From Cryomorphaceae bacterium (lineage in GTDB: Bacteria > Bacteroidota > Bacteroidia > Flavobacteriales_D > Crocinitomicaceae), in assembly GCA_021299335.1 (NCBI GenBank), contig JAJTGF010000007.1, forward strand, positions 1 to 37,260: DNA of 37,260 nucleotides, given 5' to 3'. A program made the position numbers and the translations under genes. Numbering within the stretch: the stretch's first letter is position 1; every line of letters begins with the position of its first letter. The notes under the pieces were generated by a model. The model was given only the letters and a program-made list of their open reading frames with translations, made no database searches and was not told the origin of the DNA. Below, piece by piece: positions 32,076 to 37,260 of the stretch.

Positions 32076-33056
32076 TTAAAAATCTTCGTCAAGACTAAAT
32101 GCTTGATTTTCTTTGCCGGCCAAAACGCCTGCTTTTTGGTATTCACCCACTCTTTTTTCAAAGAAGTTCGTTTTACCTTGGATGGAAATCATATCCATGA
32201 AGTCGAAAGGGTTGGTCGCGTTATAAACACGATCGTTACCTAGCTCGACTAATAAGCGGTCTGCTACAAACTCGATGTACTGACCCATGAGGTCGCTGTT
32301 CATGCCGATGAGTTTTACAGGAAGAGCGTCGGTGACAAATTCTTTTTCGATTTCTACTGCATTGGTGATGATTTCGCGCACTTTTTCTTTGGGTAATTTA
32401 TTGACCAAGTGCTTGGTGTAAAGTAAACAAGCGAAGTCGCAGTGAAGGCCTTCATCTCGGGAAATGAGTTCGTTCGAGAAAGAAAGACCTGGCATGAGGC
32501 CGCGTTTTTTGAGCCAGAAAATGGAACAAAACGACCCGGAGAAGAAGATGCCTTCCACAGCAGCGAATGCAACTAAGCGTTCGGCATAAGAACCTTGATC
32601 AATCCAACGAAGGGCCCAATCCGCTTTTTTACGGACGCAATCGACAGTATCAATGGCATTGAAAAGGTAATTTTTTTCTTGGGTATCTTTGATGTAGGTA
32701 TCGATGAGTAGCGAATAGGTTTCGGAATGGATGTTTTCCATGGTCACCTGAAAACCATAAAAGAATTTGGCTTCGGTATATTGAACCTCATTGAGAAAGT
32801 GCTCAGCTAGGTTTTCATTGACGATGCCATCTGAGGCAGCAAAAAAGGCCAAAACGTGTTTGATGAAGTGACGTTCGTCGTCGGTGAGTTTGTTTTCCCA
32901 GTCGATGAGATCCGGGGAAAGGTCGATTTCTTCTGCAGTCCAAAAACTAGCCTCAGCTTTTTTATAAAAGCTCCAGATGTCGTCGTGTTGAATCGGGAAC
33001 AGTACGAAACGGCTTTTATTTTCTTCAAGAATCGGTTCGTGTAGTGTTTTTGTCAT
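32076..33056 (-). CDS. nrdB: Ribonucleoside-diphosphate reductase, beta subunit (class Ia)
   Basis: 326 residues, a ferritin-like di-iron protein that holds the tyrosyl radical. Ligand and radical motifs: [32 protein letters not shown] (Glu/His ligands and Tyr in the SETYS position), [16 protein letters not shown] and [11 protein letters not shown]. The length is normal. It is the first gene of nrdBA; the 338-bp region upstream must hold its promoter. Confidence 0.95.
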   Translation of the reverse strand: MTKTLHEPILEENKSRFVLFPIQHDDIWSFYKKAEASFWTAEEIDLSPDLIDWENKLTDDERHFIKHVLAFFAASDGIVNENLAEHFLNEVQYTEAKFFYGFQVTMENIHSETYSLLIDTYIKDTQEKNYLFNAIDTVDCVRKKADWALRWIDQGSYAERLVAFAAVEGIFFSGSFCSIFWLKKRGLMPGLSFSNELISRDEGLHCDFACLLYTKHLVNKLPKEKVREIITNAVEIEKEFVTDALPVKLIGMNSDLMGQYIEFVADRLLVELGNDRVYNATNPFDFMDMISIQGKTNFFEKRVGEYQKAGVLAGKENQAFSLDEDF

Positions 33057-33394
33057 GGCTTTTGGGTTGCAGATTTCTATTTAAATCAGGGATACAAAAA
33101 TTGTTAAAATTCGGGCTCAAATCAATTAAAGAAATTAACATTTATTCGCGGTTTTCAACACTAAAAAGCGCAAACCTTTCACGGACAAACCCTTCAGCGG
33201 ATTTCAACACGCCGCAGAAAGATATTCACATGGTTGGGCAGTAAGTTTTGATAATTTTTCCGAAGAAAATTGTGGCGATTAACAGATAATTTTTGTATGA
33301 CAGAGAACCTCAATAAAGTTAACACATTCACGTTTGAATTGTTGCGGACAGCATCCGCACTTTTAAACATCGAATTGTTAAATCTGCTCAAACG
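33057..33394. other. 338-bp intergenic region between nrdB and comF (divergent)
   Basis: No credible gene is seen. It must hold two divergent promoters. Visible elements: a 14-bp direct repeat GCGGnTTTCAACAC at 33148-33161 and 33197-33210, and a 6-bp-stem hairpin TGCGGA/TCCGCA at 33343-33359 followed by CTTTT just upstream of comF. A weak -7-like AATTTTTG (minus, 33102-33095) lies 38 bp before nrdB. Confidence 0.5.
33148..33210. repeat. 14-bp direct repeat upstream of nrdB
   Basis: GCGGTTTTCAACAC (33148-33161) and GCGGATTTCAACAC (33197-33210) differ at one base and are 49 bp apart. They lie 92 and 141 bp upstream of the nrdB start. They could be operator sites for control of nrdBA. They do not look like the NrdR box consensus. 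Confidence 0.5.
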
Positions 33395-34117
33395 ATGGCT
33401 ACATATATTCAGCGGCTTGGATTGGTCTTGAAAAATTATTCAGATGGCTTGGGCCATTTAGTTTTTACCAATGTTTGTTTGCATTGTAACAGAGAACTTG
33501 TGCGCGAAGAGCGCTATTTGTGCTGGATCTGTTGGCAAGCACTAGAACGCACTTATTTTGAATTGCAAAAAGGTCCGACCAAACTCGATCAATTGTTTTG
33601 GAGTCGCGTAAAAATTGAACATACTTGTGCCCTGTATTTTTATGGAAAAGGAACGGTGAGTCAATCTTTGATTCGCGCGTTGAAGTATGATTTCAAAGCG
33701 CCGCTTGGCCTTTACCTAGGCGAACACATGGCAAAAGTGCTCGATGCACACCCGATTAAAAACATCGATGGAATTATTCCGGTTCCAATTCACCCAAAAA
33801 AGAAGTTTGCAAGGGGCTATAATCAAAGCGAATTATTGGCTAGAGGACTTGCTAAAGCCTGGGGTGTGCCCGTCTTAAAGAGTCTGGTCAGAAAGAGAAA
33901 AAATACGGCAAGTCAAACAACGAATGACCGTTTTGGGCGTTGGGAGAACGTTCAAAATATTTTTTTTGCAACGGCCCAAACAGGACAATACCAACATATA
34001 TTAATCGTCGATGATGTCATTACGACCGGAGCAACACTGGAGTCTTTAGCAAATGCAATTAAAGCGGCAGATCCGCAAGTTCAAATTAGTTTGCTTAGCT
34101 TCGCTTTTACGAAATAA
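33395..34117 (+). CDS. comF: ComF family phosphoribosyltransferase-like protein
   Basis: 240 residues. An N-terminal Cys4 zinc motif, CLHCNREL (about 29-36) and CWICW (about 49-53), is followed by a type I PRTase fold with IPVPIHPKKKFARGYNQSEL and the PRPP loop ILIVDDVITTGATLESL (about 207-223). ComF proteins take part in DNA uptake in competent bacteria; their reaction is unproven. It is followed 3 nt later by the FAD oxidoreductase gene, so the two are one unit. Confidence 0.9.
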   Translation: MATYIQRLGLVLKNYSDGLGHLVFTNVCLHCNRELVREERYLCWICWQALERTYFELQKGPTKLDQLFWSRVKIEHTCALYFYGKGTVSQSLIRALKYDFKAPLGLYLGEHMAKVLDAHPIKNIDGIIPVPIHPKKKFARGYNQSELLARGLAKAWGVPVLKSLVRKRKNTASQTTNDRFGRWENVQNIFFATAQTGQYQHILIVDDVITTGATLESLANAIKAADPQVQISLLSFAFTK

Positions 34118-34120
34118 CAA

Positions 34121-35170
34121 ATGGCAAAAAACGCACTTATTATTGGCGCTGGTTTAGCGGGAACTTGTTTGGCGCATCGCCTGCTTTCTAGCGGAATCGA
34201 AGTTCAAATTTTAGATCAAGGCAGCAATCATTCGAGCGCCATCGCCGCCGGTATGGTCAATCCTATGGTGTTTCGACGCATGAATAAATCTTGGCGCCTG
34301 GACGAATTTTTACCCGAAGCCCAAGCATTTTATAGAGATATAGAGCAGCAACTGCAGACCAAATTTTACCATCCGATTGTGATCCGCCGTTTTTTTTCAA
34401 GCGCCGAAGAACGCGATAGTTGGCAGCAAAAGGCCAGTCAAGAAGCGTATCAGAATTATTTGGAAAAGTTAAGCCCAGCAGACCTCGAAAATCAAGCGGC
34501 AATCAATCTCTTCGGAAGTGGCCGAGTGCGCAATGCTTTTTGGATCGACGCTGCCAATTGGGTGAAGGAGCATCTGGCGTATTTTGCTGCACAGGGCAAC
34601 TTATTGCAAAAGCCATTCGAAGCTAAAGCTTGGGACCCCGCAGCCCGCAAATATGATGGAATAACATACGACTACGTGATTTTCTGCATGGGATATCAGC
34701 AAAAAGAGGAGCCAACCTTTGCCTACTTGCCTCTGCAACAAACCAAAGGTCAAACACTGTTAATTGAAAGCGCTTTGTTGTCGGACGCAGAGTCATTGAA
34801 TCGCAAATGCTTTGTCTTGCCCTACGGGAAGGGGCGTTTTCGAGTTGGTGCAACTTATGAATGGAATAATGCTACCTTACACCACACGCCCGAAGCCCGC
34901 GAAATATTGCTGCAAAACCTCTCCGCACTTGGTTCATATGAGCCCGTGGTGATGGAACAAGCAGCAGGTGTGAGGCCAACTGTTTTGGACCGCAGACCAC
35001 TTATGGGCAAGCATCCTGATTTCGACGGCGTGTTTGTGTTCAATGGACTCGGCACAAAAGGCTACATGATGGCCCCAACTTTAGCACGTGAATTAGCGGC
35101 ATTTATAACGATGAACACTCCCCTGCATCCCGAAACCAACATCAGTAGATTTACGGAAAGCAAGGTGTGA
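34121..35170 (+). CDS. FAD-dependent oxidoreductase (DAO family)
   Basis: 349 residues. The dinucleotide-binding motif is [20 protein letters not shown] (5-24), followed by the acidic residue in VQILDQG and the DAO-type [12 protein letters not shown]. The C-terminal part has [17 protein letters not shown] and [20 protein letters not shown], the usual DAO FAD-contact region. The substrate is probably an amino acid or amine, but it is not determined. It is co-transcribed with comF. The stop codon lies inside a perfect stem-loop (35161-35181). Confidence 0.88.
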   Translation: MAKNALIIGAGLAGTCLAHRLLSSGIEVQILDQGSNHSSAIAAGMVNPMVFRRMNKSWRLDEFLPEAQAFYRDIEQQLQTKFYHPIVIRRFFSSAEERDSWQQKASQEAYQNYLEKLSPADLENQAAINLFGSGRVRNAFWIDAANWVKEHLAYFAAQGNLLQKPFEAKAWDPAARKYDGITYDYVIFCMGYQQKEEPTFAYLPLQQTKGQTLLIESALLSDAESLNRKCFVLPYGKGRFRVGATYEWNNATLHHTPEAREILLQNLSALGSYEPVVMEQAAGVRPTVLDRRPLMGKHPDFDGVFVFNGLGTKGYMMAPTLARELAAFITMNTPLHPETNISRFTESKV

Positions 35171-35181
35171 TTTACACCTTG
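35161..35181. other. Stem-loop over the oxidoreductase stop codon and the lepA -33 box
   Basis: CAAGGTGT (35161-35168), GATTT and ACACCTTG (35174-35181) form a perfect 8-bp hairpin. It includes the TGA at 35168-35170 and the -33 CTTG (35178-35181) of lepA. It may be a weak terminator or an operator. Confidence 0.5.
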
Positions 35182-35208
35182 TTATATGGCTTAGATTCCG
35201 TACTTTTG
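35178..35208 (+). promoter_or_regulatory. Promoter of lepA
   Basis: CTTG (35178-35181), exactly 19 bases, then TACTTTTG (35201-35208), an exact TAnnTTTG. Only 6 bases separate the box from the lepA ATG at 35215, so the transcript would be leaderless or nearly so. Confidence 0.6.
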
Positions 35209-35214
35209 CAACCT

Positions 35215-37011
35215 ATGAAGCACATCCGCAATTTTTGTATTATTGCCCACATTGACCACGGCAAAAGCACCTTGGCAGATCGCTTGCTCCAAACGACCGG
35301 CACCATCTCTGACCGCGAAATGCAAGCCCAAGCCCTCGACGACATGGATCTCGAGCGCGAGCGCGGCATCACCATCAAGTCTCACGCCATTCAAATGAGC
35401 TACAAACACGAGGGCCAGGACTACATCCTGAACCTCATCGACACCCCCGGGCACGTCGATTTTTCTTACGAAGTTTCGCGCTCTATCGCTGCATGCGAAG
35501 GGGCCTTGTTAATTGTAGATGCCTCTCAAGGCATCGAAGCACAAACGATTTCTAATCTCTATTTGGCGCTAGAGCACGACCTCGAAATCATTCCGATCCT
35601 CAACAAGATGGATTTACCAGGCGCCATGCCAGAAGAGGTCTCTGATCAAATTACGGAGCTCATCGGTTGCGACATCGAAGACATCATTCAAGCTTCAGGT
35701 AAAACAGGTTTAGGTGTAGACAAAATTTTGGAAGCGGTTGTCAATCGCATTCCGGCGCCAAAAGGCGAAGAGTCTGCTCCTTTACAAGCCATGATTTTCG
35801 ACTCCGTATTCAATCCTTTCCGAGGCATCATCGCTTATTACCGCGTCAAAAACGGCGTGCTCAAAAAGGGTCAAAAGGTCCGATTTTTAAATACCGGACG
35901 CGACTACAACGCCGACGAAATCGGGATCCTCAAAATGGACCTCTCCCCTAAAAATGAAGTTAGAGCTGGAGATGTAGGTTACATTATTTCAGGAATCAAA
36001 GCCGCCAACGAAGTTAAGGTTGGCGACACCATCACCGGCTCAGACAACCCTTGCGAGACCGCCATCAAAGGTTTTGAAGACGTGAAGCCGATGGTCTTTG
36101 CAGGCATTTACCCCGTCGACACCGAAGACTATGAAGAGCTGCGCTACTCTATGGAAAAACTCCAGCTGAACGATTCTTCCTTGGTATTTGAACCAGAGTC
36201 GTCAGCAGCGCTTGGTTTTGGTTTCCGTTGTGGCTTCCTTGGCATGCTCCATATGGAGATCATTCAAGAACGTCTCGAGCGCGAATTCAACATGACCGTC
36301 ATTACCACGGTGCCGAACGTATCTTACAAAGCGTACATGAAAAAAGATCCGGATGAGGTTTTGATTGTCAATAATCCTTCTGAATTACCAGACCCTTCTG
36401 GCATGGACCGCATCGAAGAGCCGTACATCAAAGCACAAGTCATTACCAAAACGGAATATGTTGGTTCTATCATGACCCTGTGCATCGAAAAGCGCGGCGA
36501 GCTTCAAAATCAAGTGTACCTTACCCAAGACCGCGTCGAAATCACTTTTGAAATGCCACTCGCCGAAATCGTCTTCGATTTCTATGACCGCCTCAAATCC
36601 GTTTCTCGTGGTTATGCTTCATTTGACTACCACCCAATCGGTTACAAAGAATCCGACTTGGTCAAGATGGACCTCCTACTCAATGGAGAACAAGTAGATG
36701 CGCTTTCTGCTTTAGTACACCGCAGCAACGCATTTGATTTAGGTAAGAAAATCTGTATCAAATTGCGCGAACTCATCCCCCGTCAGCAATTCGAAATTCC
36801 AATTCAAGCGGCTATTGGCGCCAAAGTCATTGCGCGTGAAACCATCAAAGCATTGCGCAAAGACGTTACAGCCAAGTGCTACGGCGGTGACATCACCCGT
36901 AAACGTAAACTTTTAGAAAAACAAAAGGCAGGTAAAAAACGCATGCGCCAAGTGGGCCGTGTAGAAGTTCCACAAGAAGCGTTTTTGGCTGTCCTTAAAC
37001 TCAACGATTAA
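35215..37011 (+). CDS. lepA: Elongation factor 4 (LepA)
   Basis: 598 residues, the normal length. A translational GTPase that acts on the ribosome. The P-loop is [13 protein letters not shown] (11-23), then the switch regions with [12 protein letters not shown] and [12 protein letters not shown], and NKMDLPGA. The C-terminal LepA domain ends [25 protein letters not shown]. Start ATG 35215 ([19 protein letters not shown]) fits the family; the open frame to 35167 runs through the promoter and is rejected. Confidence 0.97.
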   Translation: MKHIRNFCIIAHIDHGKSTLADRLLQTTGTISDREMQAQALDDMDLERERGITIKSHAIQMSYKHEGQDYILNLIDTPGHVDFSYEVSRSIAACEGALLIVDASQGIEAQTISNLYLALEHDLEIIPILNKMDLPGAMPEEVSDQITELIGCDIEDIIQASGKTGLGVDKILEAVVNRIPAPKGEESAPLQAMIFDSVFNPFRGIIAYYRVKNGVLKKGQKVRFLNTGRDYNADEIGILKMDLSPKNEVRAGDVGYIISGIKAANEVKVGDTITGSDNPCETAIKGFEDVKPMVFAGIYPVDTEDYEELRYSMEKLQLNDSSLVFEPESSAALGFGFRCGFLGMLHMEIIQERLEREFNMTVITTVPNVSYKAYMKKDPDEVLIVNNPSELPDPSGMDRIEEPYIKAQVITKTEYVGSIMTLCIEKRGELQNQVYLTQDRVEITFEMPLAEIVFDFYDRLKSVSRGYASFDYHPIGYKESDLVKMDLLLNGEQVDALSALVHRSNAFDLGKKICIKLRELIPRQQFEIPIQAAIGAKVIARETIKALRKDVTAKCYGGDITRKRKLLEKQKAGKKRMRQVGRVEVPQEAFLAVLKLND

Positions 37012-37029
37012 ACCCCTAAACACATCAAT

Positions 37030-37260
37030 ATGCAAGCACTGATTTCTGCTCACTCCGGACTGCGTTGGATCGCATTACTTTTATTGCTTTTGGCTATTTT
37101 CAATGCGTTCACTGCTTCTAACTATGAAAAGAAACACCGTTTGGTGAACTTATTCACCATGATCGCTTTTCATACAAAGTTGTTGCTCGGCTTGGTTCTT
37201 TACTTTACCTCTGAAAAAGTCCAATTTGTTGAGGGCTGGATGAAAGAAACTATTTATCGC
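37030..37260 (+). CDS. Multi-helix membrane protein, N-terminal part (cut by right edge)
   Basis: An open frame from ATG 37030 runs to the last base (77 residues, no stop). Two membrane helices are visible, at about 9-26 (LRWIALLLLLLAIFNAFT) and about 40-60 (NLFTMIAFHTKLLLGLVLYF). The HSGLRW and HTKLLLG histidines resemble those of small uncharacterised Bacteroidota membrane proteins sometimes likened to cytochrome b. It starts 18 bp after lepA and is probably co-transcribed. Confidence 0.75.
   Translation, partial: MQALISAHSGLRWIALLLLLLAIFNAFTASNYEKKHRLVNLFTMIAFHTKLLLGLVLYFTSEKVQFVEGWMKETIYR

Noticed and set aside
33044-33244. Small plus-strand frame in the nrdB-comF gap
   Set aside because: It begins in nrdB antisense sequence, has no recognisable domain, and covers the likely promoter region of nrdB.
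35167-35214. Longer N-terminus for LepA
   Set aside because: This stretch contains the -33 and -7 promoter elements and overlaps the upstream stop; LepA aligns from 35215.

Overview
The window comes from a Bacteroidota chromosome, most likely the order Flavobacteriales (a Fluviicola/Crocinitomicaceae-type organism is a guess). The evidence is: type IX secretion (T9SS) sorting domains of both type A (C-terminus of 7828-8826) and type B (24216-25049), a FISUMP-domain lipoprotein-like secreted protein, a single-protein b558-type succinate dehydrogenase anchor, a flexirubin-free carotenoid cluster, and many promoters with the Bacteroidota -7 box TAnnTTTG. Start codons generally lack Shine-Dalgarno sequences.

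Region 1, 1-470: the 5' end of an unrecognised gene that runs off the left edge (minus strand), then tRNA-Pro(GGG) and terminators.

Region 2, 471-9009: an integrated mobile island of 8488 bp per repeat unit. It is bounded by a perfect 51-bp direct repeat (471-521 and 8959-9009) that covers the 3' end of tRNA-Leu(UAA) and its trailer. The island carries a tyrosine integrase next to the left end, paired TCGGATAA arm-type sites at both ends, a HTH_17 excisionase-like gene, a broken DUF3987 (primase/ATPase-like) gene, an unusual periodic hairpin, a FISUMP protein, a run of seven mostly overlapping small genes (5217-6990), a small membrane protein, and two secreted proteins, one with a T9SS type A signal. 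It is visibly more AT-rich than the rest of the window. It looks like a decaying mobilisable island or phage-satellite-like element with secreted cargo.

Region 3, 8987-9150: tRNA-Leu(UAA) and tRNA-Gly(GCC), with a promoter inside the 3' end of the next gene. The tRNAs Gly-Leu-Pro were probably close together before the island separated Pro.

Region 4, 9212-13349 (minus): hemL, an extended SDR reductase, a CruF-like carotenoid hydratase, crtZ and a CrtYcd-type lycopene cyclase. The last four are coupled by 4-nt ATGA overlaps. This gene set fits zeaxanthin/saproxanthin/myxol-type carotenoids; crtB and crtI are not here. 

Region 5, 13396-37260: core genes. kynU; purN divergent from acpP-fabF-rnc; a small membrane protein; sdhC-sdhA-sdhB; ispD-ldcA; an ECF sigma factor with a membrane protein bearing a type B sorting domain, and a lipid kinase; a thioredoxin-like protein; purH-mreB; nrdB-nrdA; comF and a FAD oxidoreductase; lepA and the beginning of a membrane protein gene cut by the right edge. 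These cover fatty acid, isoprenoid, purine, deoxynucleotide, respiratory, cell-shape and translation functions. The isoprenoid gene ispD feeds the same precursor pool that the carotenoid cluster uses. The most unusual material is in the island.
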